NCBI GenBank assembly: GCA_037954235.1
Contig: JBBMOA010000010.1
Coordinates: 23,410,529 to 23,474,528 of the forward strand
Reading direction: 5' to 3'
DNA from: Aulostomus chinensis
Taxonomy: Eukaryota > Chordata > Actinopteri > Syngnathiformes > Aulostomidae
Length of the DNA: 64,000 bases
The position numbers were made by a program, and so were the translations under genes. This document shows positions 14,430 to 27,852 of this stretch, in pieces; the stretch's first letter is position 1, and the number at the start of each line of letters is the position of its first letter. The notes beneath the pieces were generated by a model that saw only the letters and a list, made by a program, of their open reading frames with translations, made no database searches and was not told the DNA's origin.

Positions 14430-15985
14430 GCTTCTATGGTCCACACCTGTCAGCCTCTCTCTACTGCCTCATGTTTCACTCACTGCTAACACCATTTGAC
14501 AGTGGCTAAATATTCCCAATAGCTCACCCACTCATCATGCCTATGAAGATGTGTAGAGACAAAGGTGCACTTTGTGTCTGCCGCCTGTTGGGCAACACAG
14601 ACTGACTCTTGTGCCCCAAATAGACCTTCAAACAGAACCACTATTGCATGACAAGAGAGCCTATTTTAAAGCAGTGATGCAGTCATGTCCTCAGGTGTTG
14701 GATCTAAGCAATGTTTTGCAGTTACATTTAGGTGGTAAATTAATTTGTTCTACCTCTTGAACATTTTTGGTAATTTCGTGAGCTTTTAGACTGGAGGTTG
14801 AGTCCCATTTAGTTTGGCTTCTTTCTTCTTGTTGAATAACAGCACATCGACCTACTTGCTCCAGAGTTTGAGCTTGGCGTCAGTCCAAAGCGTTCAGTAC
14901 TGCTACATTCACCAGTGACGCTGGTGATTGTGTACCATGGCTCAGGAGAATGGGTGGGCATTTAAAGAAATGTCCCTGATCAATCACCGGGAAAATTAAT
15001 GATCAATATTGATTTAATCGTTACTGTAGTGGCGGGTGATGGTGTGGTTGCTCTCGGCTCTTAAAGTGGTCCAGCGGTCTGTGATTATTGCAACTGTCTC
15101 AGCTGTGGTTAATTTTAACAGCTCTTGCCTCCATTCTTCGTAAGTACGTTTCAACGAGTCCTGTGATGGTGCGTTGCGAGGGAATGCTATTTGCTGGTTA
15201 GACCAAGTTCGTCAGATCTCAAAAACCTTTGCACTCAATGATCCTAATTGGCAGCATTCCTGTCTCTATAAATCTGCAGACCCCTTGGGTAATTTTCTCT
15301 CCCATTAAGCATTGCAGCTCCTCGGAGGTAACACTGCGGTGATGCTAAGTTGAAGTGGGGAGCATGCATAACCAGGGACGGGTGTATGGTATTTAAGTGG
15401 TAAAATGTTGTTGTAGTTGTCTTGTTGTAATCATTCACAGTGCTACAGTGTTTATTATAAACTTTTATCTTTTTCCCGTTCAAAATGGTCCCGCGCCGAA
15501 CTTCTTCGTGACTTTCTCATGTTTTCGATAGCGGCAGCATCTAATGGCGAGCAGTATTTCTCTTCCTTCCTCTATGTCTGTGGCTACAAAAATTAGTTAA
15601 ATATCACCTCCTGATGGTAAGATGTCACATTGCTCCAACATATTAGCCACTTAACAAAACTGTTTAACTCAATATGTCTGTTTCAACGGTTCCATTTTAA
15701 GTTTCGGCATATTGGCAGTTTTCCAACTCAAAGCAGTTTTACAACGTCAAAAAGAAATCACGACTTGGATATTTGCTCCTTGCGCAAGGAAATTTGATAT
15801 CAGATAACATCTTTTGATACTAAATAATTTATCATTGAAGCCATTCAGTTTGTTGCCATAAAAGATCTAATGCATAGTCAGAGTTTCTATACAACTGATG
15901 TTCTAGTTCAGCGAGTGACTGACAGTGTGTGAGGAATTTGAAGTGTAATGGAGAAAAAGAGTTTAATTTGAGTCCGATGCTGGTG

Positions 15986-16002
15986 AACAACAACAACAAC
16001 AA
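15986..16002. repeat. (CAA)n microsatellite
   Basis: Five to six CAA units followed by a C7 run. Confidence 0.85.
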
Positions 16003-17592
16003 ACCCCCCCACAAATGTATAGTTTAACTTATACAAGTCAAGAGAGTGAAATTGTTCACAATATGTTCGAGAATCAACATCTTGCTTCCATTGTTATGTC
16101 ATCTTTATCTGACTTAAGAATAAGTCAGCAGAAAAACCGGAATAGTCTTTAATTTCCCCTTTGATTAGATTTGCATGGACCTCTGTTCCTCCTTTGGTCT
16201 CCCTCCAGGAGGTTTGTGTGATAGGAAAGGTCCTAATCCCCCCAGACTAAAGGGGTCTGTTGTGGGGGAAAGTTTTATGAGAACATATGGTCACAAAGTG
16301 CTGGATTCTTGGGTCATGCCTGGTGGTTTCTAACAGGTTCAACAGAGCACAGAAGTTTTTCCATATTGTTATCACCATGTGCATAAACACACATTATTGT
16401 GTAAATTCAATATGGCTAACAGGGATTATTACCCTATAATCATACATGAACTCCTGTTCCATTTCTAATTGTATTAAGAGGATATATTTAAGGTCTCGGT
16501 GTGGTGGCTGTTAAACGAACTGTTCTAAACTAATCTAATAATCCGACAGTTAACTAAAACTGCTTTAGTTAATTGTACAAACCGTTCATTGGCACATTTG
16601 AGACCAAACAAGTTTCTTTTGAATTCTTAACTATACGTTGTATTCTATACAGGAACTCAACATTCTGTGTCCAACACAATCAAGATGGGAGCACTGACTA
16701 GAGTTCATTCCCCTGGTGGTCATTTTTAATGCTAACCACACTTGGGGTGGGAAGATCACGCACAGCCGAGAAATGACCTATAGTTTAAAATGTACCTCAT
16801 AAAAATGTCAGTTAGAGGAAAAACATTAATCATTTCACAGATTCCCTCCGGAAAACATCTGGGGGGGATTTTAGGAGACGTAAACTGAGTTTTTTTAGGC
16901 TGTGTACTTGACACCTACTGTAAAACTATGAACACGACCTAACTTACTGTAGCTCCCTCAACTTCCCAGCAATCTACTCAGTGAAACATGAAGCCCTTGC
17001 AGTTGAAACCTTGAATGCCTCAAGCAGAGGAGGTACTCCTATTTGCAACAAATTAAAGAAATTCACCTGTACCGGTACCTTTCAGTCTACTGACTATTAA
17101 AGCCATCGTGCTGCACTTTGTCTCCATCTTCTGTCAGTGGCGTTATTGCACACAACTTTAAAGGCGTACTTACGTCATCTGCCATCTCCGTCGTTACTTC
17201 ACTATCAGAAATTAATCTTTTTGGCCTGATAGCATTTTGAAATTTGCTCAGTCTTCTGTTTCAACGATTGCAACAAAACAATGGAATACTGTAATGAAAA
17301 CAACTGTTAAAGAATCTGGCTTCAAATTCATGTTAAAATGGTTCAAAGACCAAACTGTCTTGTTCTCCAATATAAGTTTCTGATCTGCCCGACAATTAGC
17401 AGCAGTCTTTTTTTTTGCTTTCATGGTTATGTACAGTATGTGTCCAGTGACAACAGATGAAAAATAGCATGATGCTCTATGTGTTGCAAAATATATATAT
17501 TGCACACTTTTCGCTTTTTTTTCAAATATAAACCAATCAAGAAAGTATACAAGAGCTGCTGGAGTGCCGGCTGCTGCTCATCTGTCTGCAGT

Positions 17593-17615
17593 TCCTCCTC
17601 CTCCTCCTCTTCTTC
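17593..17615. repeat. (TCC)n microsatellite
   Basis: Short TCC run passing into TCT units; it encodes a spurious Glu run on the minus strand. Confidence 0.85.
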
Positions 17616-18394
17616 ATTTGGCGCCGGCAGACTGTTGTTTTGTGTGTAAACATGTTGCATCATCAGCCTCAAGATTTCTTTTTCTCTCTGACCATTTCCA
17701 CTCCACCTTATTGCTTTGGCTTTCCTTGATTTATGTAATTCATGTTTTCAATCCTTTGATCATTTCTTCCAAGCTTTTGAAATCATAAACGCAGATATAC
17801 ATGAGGAGTTGGGGGAGGGGATGATGTCGGTACCACTGCAGAGATGAGTGAGAAACTGGGCCTTAAGGAGGTGAAAATATTTTCAATACTAAATACACTC
17901 AAGTAAAATAAAAGGTGTGTTGTGAGACTGGGCAAGAATGGGTTGCAGGTGTTTCAGTTTTCACATCTGTAAGTTATTCAAAAAATGTTGAAGTCATAAA
18001 TAGGTTTTATATGTAAATGTGGGATCGGCTTTCCCGCCTCAAATGTAAAATATGTTGAGAGCTGTGTAGTAAATGCAGACTGGATTTGCCTAATGAATTG
18101 GCAAGTGACAACCAGAGAGAACAATACAGATGTTTTCCCATCTGAAAAAATCCAAAACAAAACCCAGGGATATAAAAACGTGTATGAAGATTATATCAAT
18201 TTGTGCTGTGTAATAGGCATAACGGCAGGAAAGCCAACATGAATCTCAGTTTTCCATTGATGGGAGCTGAATATTTTGCAGCTTATTCTAAAACATAACC
18301 ATTAATATGATCAATAACAAATAATAGACCATTTAGAATATTTAAATAAAACACGTTATGAAATTATCATATATTTCAGCCTCTGTTCGTAAAT

Positions 18395-18417
18395 AAATAA
18401 TAATAATAATAATAATA
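18395..18417. repeat. (AAT)n microsatellite
   Basis: AAATAA followed by six to seven AAT units. Confidence 0.9.
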
Positions 18418-21400
18418 TTGAAGCAGAGTTTCATATTGCAGTCTATTTGCCAGGTCCTAGCGGATACAAAACCTCTATAATGGTTCAGAGTCACTTGAGG
18501 ATAAATAATACTCACAGCTAATGTTCCTTGCTCACTGAATTCTAAATAAAGCAAAGCTAAATATTGCTGTTAAATGTAAACTCTGACTATCTGTGATCAT
18601 TGACATAATCCTCCCGTGGATGTTCAATTTACAAGACCACACATGGACCTCCCGTGTGTCTGACACGTAACCAGCACAGATTATATTGTATCCACTACTG
18701 TTTATAAGATGTTACCGTTAGATACTTCATGCTGCCTGCTTAAGTCAGTCTGCTGACTCTGGGTCATTCTCCATACCTGCCGTTCAATAAAAATCCCAAG
18801 TAAGAAAAAAAACAAAACAAAAAAACAACAAAACCTATGTCATGATGAACTCATTACACGTTTTTGCGGACCTGACTTCAGATCAGAATGAAAAAGTGAC
18901 CTCAATAAACACCTGAGGTTTTTGACAGAATATTTTAAAGCTCTGCTCACCTAATAAACTATGACGTCAAAGGGAGTGTGAGGGTGAAGAATATTTTACT
19001 TGCAATAATATCGAACACTTTAAGTGGAAATTTTTATGAGACTTTTTTTTTCACATCATCTGGTGGAGAAGTTTTGAGTCCAGCGAAACAACATATTTTG
19101 TTTGTTCACGGTTTGTCACGCCGATGTCTCGTACCGCCGAGTCTCTGTAGCACAACAGGCCACACACTGAGATCCACACTGCATTCACCTCCACATTTCC
19201 ACACTGCTCAGTGTCCATAGCTAATATTCTCATTAGGGTTAATGCAACGGCCGCCTAACATGTTTTCACAGCCGGCGTGTGACATCATCACATTTCAAAA
19301 GCACCTCATAAACACATAGTCCTCGGCTGAGGTCGGGTCTGGGAAAGCTTACAGCCACCCCTCCGCTCACCGAGTCATTGCCTCTGGAGTGACAGTGATC
19401 TAAGGGACCATGAATGAGGAAAGCCGCCAAGAAAAGTAGAAAGTATCTGTTCTTTTTTACCTTCAGCATTAAATAATAATCTTGTTGTAGTTCTTCTGGC
19501 TAGATACTCTGTAGTTGCACTATGTGGTGAGGTTAAATCAGATCTGCCCTCAAAGATTTCCTGGAATGTTTATAAAATTGTTATTATCTTTTTTTTTTTA
19601 ATTGGCGAAAAAAAAAACAGCTTCAAATGCCATTGAAATATGAAACAAAGAAAACCCCACAAAAAAATCAGCCTCTGGTCAGGCAAAAGGTCTTAAGTCA
19701 GTTCATAATAAGACTGGAGACAAAGTGTGAGTTGTGCTTTCCAACTCTCCTGTGCTTTAAACCTTGAACCCAAGGCCACACAGCGTGCTGCACAAAAGCA
19801 ATCTTTGATCCCCAAAGCGGGTATTTGGCAAAGAAAGAATTGTTTCACCAAAGTGCTGCTTAATAAGGCTTCGAGAAAAGGCAATGATGGTGTGTACGTG
19901 GGTGCTGCTATCTATATTCCTTCTTATTTATCGATCACTGATTGAATCTCTTGATAGTTTTGGGTGATCACACACATTCTCTCACTCGCCCCTTGTCAAA
20001 TATCTCCTCGTGTTTTTGATGGCACATCTCAGGGGAGAGTGGTTTTTGGTTTTTTTTTTTCTTCACAAAAAGACCATCCAGTCCAACTTCAGTCACCCAC
20101 CTGGTGTTCTCGGTTTTGCTAGTTCCCCTCTCTGAGCTGTTGCCCCCTGAGATTAGAGGTAATCCCTTTGAAGAGTGGTTGATCTACTTATCTTTTCGCT
20201 ACACACAGAGCCTGCCCCCCACCCCCCTCCAAGAATCTGTCATGTGACATCTGAATCTTTAACCCATCAAATGAGCTTAAGTTATACTGGTGAAGTAAAG
20301 TTTGAGAGATCCCATGATTTCCCAATAATCCATAGTCACCATTTCCCACTGGCTTTTTGGATTACAATATGTTTTCTTTGTGGCGTTTTTTGCCTTCTCT
20401 GCTATTAACACTAAAACGGCCCACATAGCCTTGGTTTTCTTTATGAATGCCACAACTAATCCCTCATTACCCCACATTCGGGCATTTATTGAAATGTTTG
20501 CAGGCTTTGTATGTGGTCCTGCTGGATTAGTGAATTTCACAACCTCCAGTGCTTTGCAATACATACTTCTATAGAATACCCTCTAGTTCTCTTTTATCTC
20601 CGATCATCCTCCTTGTGGTCTTTCTGCGATGATGCCGCTCCTTAAAAAGCCAGAGCCATCACAGCGGATACTTCAGTAAGATGCTGCAAGTGTTTGTAGT
20701 CGGAGGGAAAATGACTCTAGTGTGCTGATGTAATCTGTTAAAGGGAAGCAAAACATTGTATAGCTGTTGCTGAATGAGCCCTGGAAGGCCCCAACCTCAG
20801 AGGAAACTGGGAACAGTGGGCCAGAGGATTAGTCTTTTTTTTTTTTCTTTGACTTTGGCTTCCCCATTTTCCTCTTATGGTTTCCCTCCTCTTCATTTAG
20901 TTAAAAAGGTAGTAAATTCACTCTTGGCCTCATGCACAATGCACCCTTGTTTATTTTTAGACATGTATGAATAATTTCACTGTATATTTTTTTTGCACTC
21001 AGTGCTTACTAGACCTAAAGATTAATCAAACAGTAGAGAGGACATCAAGATTAAGTTCAATTGTCAGAAAAGAACCTCGGACTGAAAATTCAAGCCATGT
21101 GGTCACATAATGGTTATGTATTATCTCAAGCATTGTTCTTTAATGTGGCCTTATTTTCCAACTCTCTTCCAACCAATATAGAAGAGACATCAGCAGTTTT
21201 TGAACCACAACGGAGTTCAAACCATAATTTTTCTATCCTGCATGTGAGAGAGATGCTTATGAGTCTTGAGGTTTACGGTTTGAGAGAAGCGTAGCGGTTT
21301 TCCATCGCCGGCATTCCAAATTAATACACTGAACAGCACTTTTTTTTTCAGTCATGAGTGACTTGGGAGTGGCAGTGAGGCCAGTGCATTGAGGATGTAC

Positions 21401-21794
21401 TAAGGTCATGTTGTATCAATCAGAAAAAAAAGAAAAAGAAACTGTTTTTCTGCTGCTTACAAAGCAGTTTTATAAAAAGACAGATCATTCTAGAGGTCAG
21501 ACATTGACTTGATATCTCAGACAATACAACATGTGATCCATCTCGGGATTCGTTGTATTGTTTTTCCTGCAGCCCATTGTGTCATAAGTTTTGGTTAATC
21601 AGCACCACGGGGGTGTTATGTTCTCCGCCTGCTACACATTTGCACTCTAACTTTTCTGCTCGACAAGGTCACATTCAACCAGCTCTGCTCGATTCCAGTT
21701 CAGATCGGCCTCTGCTTTCTTTTTATGTAACACATCAGGATGGAAAGAGACACACAAAGGGAAAAATAATGAGTGTCTAATGACCCTCTGGAAC

Positions 21795-21961
21795 TAGAGC
21801 TCTCAACAGGCCTGAAAACTACAACCCTACCCAGCCCAACACATCAACATGAGTTATCAGCCCGAACCCGGCCCGACCCAACCAACTTGCATATTTTTTT
21901 GACCCGAACCTGCAGGTCCCCATGGGGTTTTTCGGGCCGGCCCGACCCGTTGAGAGCTCTA
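21795..21961. mobile_element. 167-bp hAT-like MITE with inverted ends and target duplication
   Basis: The ends are inverted copies: left TAGAGCTCTCAACAGG, right (reverse complement) TAGAGCTCTCAACGGG. The 8 bp flanking each side (TCTGGAAC at 21787-21794 and CCCGGAAC at 21962-21969) agree at 6 of 8 positions, as expected of an aged 8-bp hAT target duplication. The interior is rich in CCCGACCC/CCCGAACC words and too short to code. Ends beginning TAGAG and the 8-bp duplication both point to the hAT superfamily. It lies within the long dchs1 intron. Confidence 0.8.
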
Positions 21962-23418
21962 CCCGGAACGACATCACTCATCCTTCCGCTGCACATACTT
22001 ACGTACAGCCAGGGCTTTTTGCTTTACTCTGCTTAAAGGCATGTTGCTGAGTTTTATTTGCGGTTGAGATGACAAATAGTCAAAGAGATGTCATGCATGA
22101 TGCGTTGGAAGCGAGCAGCGCATTACCACTTTCACCCAGTTTTACATCAATGCTGATCAGAGCCACGGCCTGTAAATACCAGCCTACTGCAGGGTCATTT
22201 GACCCGGGATTGAATGGTGATTAAACCCTTTCCTGTGACAAAAAACAGATGTTAGCAGGTTTTTTTAGTGAGGGGGGAAAATGTCCTTCATTTTATTTTT
22301 TCTTTATCTCTGGCAAACTATCTCTACTGTTTATTTTCACTGGGGTGTTTATTTAGGTACCTTTTCAGCACTTCAGCATGAGCTGCCATTTGCACCAGCC
22401 CGTCCACTACCCACAACACCAGTGACCCCTGGGCACTCTGGCTGTGTTCGCCTTGGCTTTTCTCCCACTTCAGAGAGGCACCAGAAACACGAGAGACGGG
22501 GGGTGTATGTGTCTTTTAGACAGCTTATCCTCCCCACTACAGGACTTGAATCTCTTAGCAGGCGCTGTTATTAAACAACCCTCCTCTGTCTTTGATCTGG
22601 TCAAGGTCTGTGTCCTCCTCCTCTATCTGCTCTGCTGCTTTCATGACCTCTCTTGTATGCCGATACTGAAATATCACCATGACTGCTGTTATCTCCAAAT
22701 GAGGATGGGCCTCAGCTCCTACACTGACACGGAGCTTGAAATATACTGACAGTTTTACATCAGGAATAGAAGTACAAAGCAACCTTTTGCTTTGGCCCTT
22801 TTTTTTTTCGCGTAACAGGTGCCTGAGAGAATCTGTTCATATTTCTGCCTCTTAAATGAAGACCATATGAGAATGAGTCTGCAGCCAGGTCAGAAGCAAG
22901 AGCACATACCTGCAGGGTGAAAAACATTTGATTATTGCTGCAGAGCCACAGCAGAGACACGAGTTGAAAAAAAGAATGAGAATGAGTGTTGAGGGCTGTA
23001 AAAATTCATCTTATCAAACAAATTCACATTTCCTTCTTAAACAAACACACATTTGTCTAAATGAAGGTCTGGTTGGTGTATCGACAGTTCACCACCTATT
23101 AGAAATGACGAATTTGAGGAAAACGTCTCATTATAGCAAACTAAGGCTCCGTCCAGAGGACGCTGGACTGTGTTGCCTCTCAGTCTTTTATCTTTTCACA
23201 CATGATGAATAATGTGGTTGAATTAGTAAAGACTGAAAAGGATTAATTTCTATTTTGTTTGGCTATTAAGAGTACATCTTTATTTCTTGGCAGTTGGGTT
23301 ATCTGTAGCTGTTGGAAAAGCTCCAGTCATTTCTGGTTGATCTGATTCTTTCTTTTCCAAAATACTGAAAGGACCGAAACACCTTCATTATCCTTAGCTT
23401 GAATAGGAAGAGAAATGA

Positions 23419-23431
23419 TGACCTTTGACCT
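23419..23431 (-). promoter_or_regulatory. Second perfect DR1 nuclear-receptor element (candidate)
   Basis: TGACCT-T-TGACCT on the given strand, which is AGGTCA-A-AGGTCA on the minus strand: identical to the element at 3019 over all 13 bases. The flanks of the two sites do not look alike, so they are probably not copies of one repeat. Confidence 0.4.
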
Positions 23432-25979
23432 CTGGTGTGTCTCTTGGGTCAGGCAGTCTTTACACCCTGTGACACATTCCGCCCCGTTCTGATAAATCTA
23501 TCCTCAAGATTCAAACTTTGATTTATTTCAGCCATTGTCACCAGGTTCCAGTGAGCAAGCTTTCCCAGCAGGATATGATGCATTAACCCATTCAAATGCC
23601 CGTGTAATGTCCTCTAACACTGCTTTATTGGGATCATTTGTCAAGGGTTATGTCTGTGTTTGTAAAGCTAATATGCATGACTATAAATAATTACGGTTCT
23701 TGCAGGGTACAGAATTATTGTCCTCAACCACAGAGGACTGCAAAGGGTCAAGTCGTTTAATGGAGCCTTTTTTTTTTTCTTATCCGTAACATTCACAAGA
23801 GAAGAAGCTCTCTCTCTCTGAAGGTAGCACGGAGAAGGACGCTGGATAAATGACTGGTATTCAAGAGTGCAAAGGCACTTTTGCGCTCGAAATCTGCTTA
23901 CTGCAAATTTTCTTATGAATAAAGTATGAGAGGTTTCCTCAGCAGATAACAGTAGGACTAGCTCTGAAATAACATCACATGATGTATAGATAGGAGTTAG
24001 TTTGAAGATAACAGGAACACTGGCTGCAAAACGCTACTGAAATCATTCCTGGCTACTGTAATGAATATCTGTAACCACCAAGGTCATCTTTTGATATACC
24101 ATATTGGTCCCATGAGCAAAACACTTCTGCTATTTCTGTCTGTCTGTACTTCTGCGGTGTTTGGGATGGGGGGTCTGCAGTCTCTGCAAGACTATAGTCA
24201 GGGCGTGTTTTGATATTTTTGATTTGGCATATTTTATACATGTGAGTTGAGATGGATTTCAACTTCAAACAGGCTTTGCACTTCAATAGACACGAGTGTC
24301 TGGTTTCCATGAATATTGGCAAGTTTGATTAGTCATAAAACCTTGTCAGGGGATTTTGATCTACGATCCAACCTTTTTCACAGATGTGATTTAAACTAGA
24401 CTTTCACGAAGTTATATACTTTCTGCCTGATTTTGTGAGAAAAAAAAACTAATTTCGATCCAATATTTGGAGAATATAATTATTTCATTGTTATTCTCAT
24501 TGTCATTGAAAACCCCATTTAAATGACAGAAATGATAATGGTGGAAAGTTTGTGGGCATCTGTATCAAGCAAAGATTATTTCTTACGTTTGTCAGATCTG
24601 ATGGCAGGCAAGTTTTTTTAAAAAGTCCAAAAGTATCAATGATCATTACAGTCATTTTTTTTTAATGCTTGCAGTTACAGTTATGCTTTTATACTTGTTG
24701 AGGGGAATTCACAGTGACTTCCCATGTTTCTCAGTATGTGCAAAGTGTGCGTATTATATAAGCCTGTTTTATATTGATATTTAATATTGACATCCGTAAA
24801 TTTCAGACATCCCAGCAGTGTTAATATCAGCCAAAATGTTCATATTGCTGCATCCCTAATGAATGAATAATGAACGTGACGAATGAATTTCTTGCTAACT
24901 TCTAATTTTAAAGAGATGAATACATTTTTACCCTGGTAAGTGTGACAGACAACGTGGTTGAGCTGTGAGTTTGATTATGGGTGATATTAGTTTGCCGTGA
25001 TCTTCTAACGCTGATTTATTTCATGCGCTGCAGGTAAAAATATCCCACTTTTGGGTGCACAAAAAAAAACATTAAAAAAAAAACAGTTGGAGACATAACC
25101 AGTGAATTTGAATGAATCAGCATGACTGGAGTTGAGAAAGCTTTCTCCTGTAGATCAAATGAAAGAACAGAAGCGGAGATCCTGACGTCAGCAGTTACAA
25201 CTCTTTTGGCGTCCCGCTGAAGGTGCGGCATGTCTGATGATGAGAAATCCCTCTGGAGGATGATGTTCACATGAAAATGATGATGTTGAAGCTGCACTGG
25301 CAGCTGTTCTCAGAAAAGTCTTGAGAGGAACCACGGCACCGTGACACATGCTTGAACAACATCCTAACATAACAAAACGAATTGTAAACGTTGATTTTAA
25401 TCTTGTGAATGTAATTCCAGATAAGAGAATGATGAATTATAATCCAATAATGACGTATGAATTTACTTGTAATGATGGTGTTTCTCTGCTGGGCTCCTGA
25501 GGTTTTTTTTTCCCAGCGTTTTCGTAATACCAACCACAAATTGATACAAAATGAAATGTGGAGGATCTCTGAAGGTTTCTGGGTAGGCAGTAGAGTATTG
25601 GCTTAAACATCTAAATGACAGGGAGTGAAAGCTGCTGAACTGTAGCGTAACCTATTAAAGCATTAGACAAGATGTTGTCTTTTGACTTTACTCGCTCATT
25701 TAATAAATGGGTTTCTGCTTGTGGCTTATTTGAAGATAATTTCCTGCTCCATAATATCATACCTCAGAACATCAGAGCAGTCTTTAATTACAAAGTCAGA
25801 ACAACCTCTACTTGGATGGTAGAAAAACACATAAATGACTCCAGGGAGACGTCAATGCCAATTTATCTGTGATTTATGCTATGCTTCCCTTTCCTGTGCC
25901 GAACGCCTGCCACACAGACACATTTATTGAGGGGGGCTTGCTACTAGATGAAAGACAGAATAGACGGTGACCGAGCCAA

Positions 25980-25994
25980 AGGTCAAAGGGGTCA
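25980..25994 (+). promoter_or_regulatory. DR3-like nuclear-receptor element (candidate)
   Basis: AGGTCA-AAG-GGGTCA, two half-sites spaced by three bases, the arrangement preferred by vitamin D receptor:RXR. Single occurrence; function is inference. Confidence 0.3.
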
Positions 25995-26579
25995 GCTGGA
26001 CATTTGGCTGACCTGTGACCCAGGACCTCACTTGTTAGTCAGAACACTGGGGTGGATTGGATTAGATTAGGTTTGCTTCGCAGCCCTTTTTTGTGTAAAT
26101 CACAAACACAAAGGTAAACTTAAGATGAAGTATTACTTGTGAAAAGGTGGGTTGGAGGCAACATTCTCCTTAAAACTAAATCGACCGGTTCAGGTCTCTT
26201 GGAAATGTTTTTCTGTCCAACAACACCAGCAGGAGGAGGCACGGCGTGAGCAGTCCTGAGGTGAAATGAGTCAGAGTCAAACTAAAAAAACTAAAAAAAC
26301 ACAGCAAACTTTTACCAACACAACTAAAGTTGAAGAATCATACAACATATAATGGTGACTCATAAGTATTTTTAGAACAATGTTCCTGCAGAGTGATTTT
26401 ATCATTTTAATTGATTCTCATTCTCAGAGCAAAAACATGCTACACCCTCAACAGGCTTCTCATTCATCTCAAGACCTTTCACACACTGAACTTTACATTG
26501 TGCGCATTAAAGTCTTGGCTCTCTGAAGAAGAGAAATCATTGTTTGATTTTTAAAATGAAACCAGAAACACAAGTATTG

Positions 26580-27330
26580 TCCTGGACCTAAATGTCATTA
26601 GTCACATTAAATCATCAACAAAATCAGCCTTAAAAATATCACAAGGAACAGATACTTGATGTCCAAATATTATCGGGAGAATCTTGTATATGCTTTTATC
26701 TCTCGCAGGCTGGATTACTGCAATGGACTGTTGACAGGTCTGGCAAAGCTGCCAGGGTTATGACAAGGACTAAACAAGCTCCAGCCAGTAACTCCGGTTC
26801 TCAGATCAGAAAGCAAAAGTTCAAAATCTTCCATCGCGTTATGTGAAATGGTACATTTCCTTATACATTTGATTGTTTTCCTCTTTTATATACAGCTTCC
26901 ATACAGACATACCTACAGAATAAATTCCTTCTGCTCACATTCTATTATGTTGTGAGGCAGCAGAATATAATCACTTGAGAATTGCAAGAATACAAGAGAA
27001 TTCAGCCATGATTTAGTACCTGGCCTCCCCTGAACGAACTGCACAGTTTTTTTGTTTTGGGTTTGTTTTTTGTGGTCACATATCCAGTAGAACGCGAGCT
27101 ACTAGATTCTTACGGAGTCACTGAACGTGTTGTTGCTGGTCTATAAATCACTGGTCCAGGATAGGATCAGATCTTCTAACCCAGAAGACTGCATGGTCTG
27201 CAGTCTTCTGACTCAGAGACAGACCTCTCAGGTGGACCGGTTCAGGACTGCTGTCAAGAATTCATATGGTGATGCTGCCTTCGGCTTCATATTTTCCTGT
27301 GTTGTTTGTCTTTTCTCTGAGTTTCAGTTT
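26580..27330 (+). mobile_element. L2-type LINE relic (reverse-transcriptase C-terminal region), frame-broken
   Basis: Two stretches match the conserved region after the reverse-transcriptase core of L2/CR1-type non-LTR retrotransposons. The first (about 26584-26830) reads HIKSSTKSALK, then ENLVYAFISRRLDYCNGLLT and, after a frameshift, RVMTRTK. The second (about 27127-27300) reads LLLVYKSL and later YGDAAF. Stops and frameshifts separate them, and the segment normally found between them is shortened or scrambled, so the copy is dead. Ends are approximate. It is in the same orientation as dchs1. Confidence 0.7.
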
Positions 27331-27825
27331 CTATATAAAGCGTTTTCCCTCGAGGCTGATGTGCCATTCCTCATAAGTTGTAGTTTAGACAAACAAATGC
27401 CAGCAATTTTAAATAATTTATTGTGAGAAAGGGAATACTCTTGAGGTGTGATAGACAGTGGGGATGAGTGAATGAAATAATGTGAGACACAAACAATCTT
27501 TTATTTATACCAGAATCTCAATCTTGCCCCATGCACTCCTGGGACCAATTTGCTGTTGGAGACTCTACCCAGAGATAATAAAACACTACTGATAAGTGGC
27601 AAGAGATGGAGACGATTGCTCCAAAGTCAATATAATAAAATGTCTTCTGTTATTAGTTATTGAGTCTTTAGTTTCGCCAAATAAGAAAAAAAGGAATGTA
27701 CTATGTATTATCGTATTGGCAGGACTTTGAAATATCAGCTACCAGTAAATGAAAACCAGTTGTCAGGTCACAAATCTAGTTGTAGTCATGGCAGTGGGAA
27801 ACACGTCAGACATGCAGACTCACAA

Positions 27826-27852
27826 GAGGTGACCGAGGTGACCGAGGTGACG
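27826..27852. repeat. Short 9-bp tandem repeat
   Basis: The unit gaggtgacc is present almost three times in a row. No further extension is seen. Confidence 0.8.
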
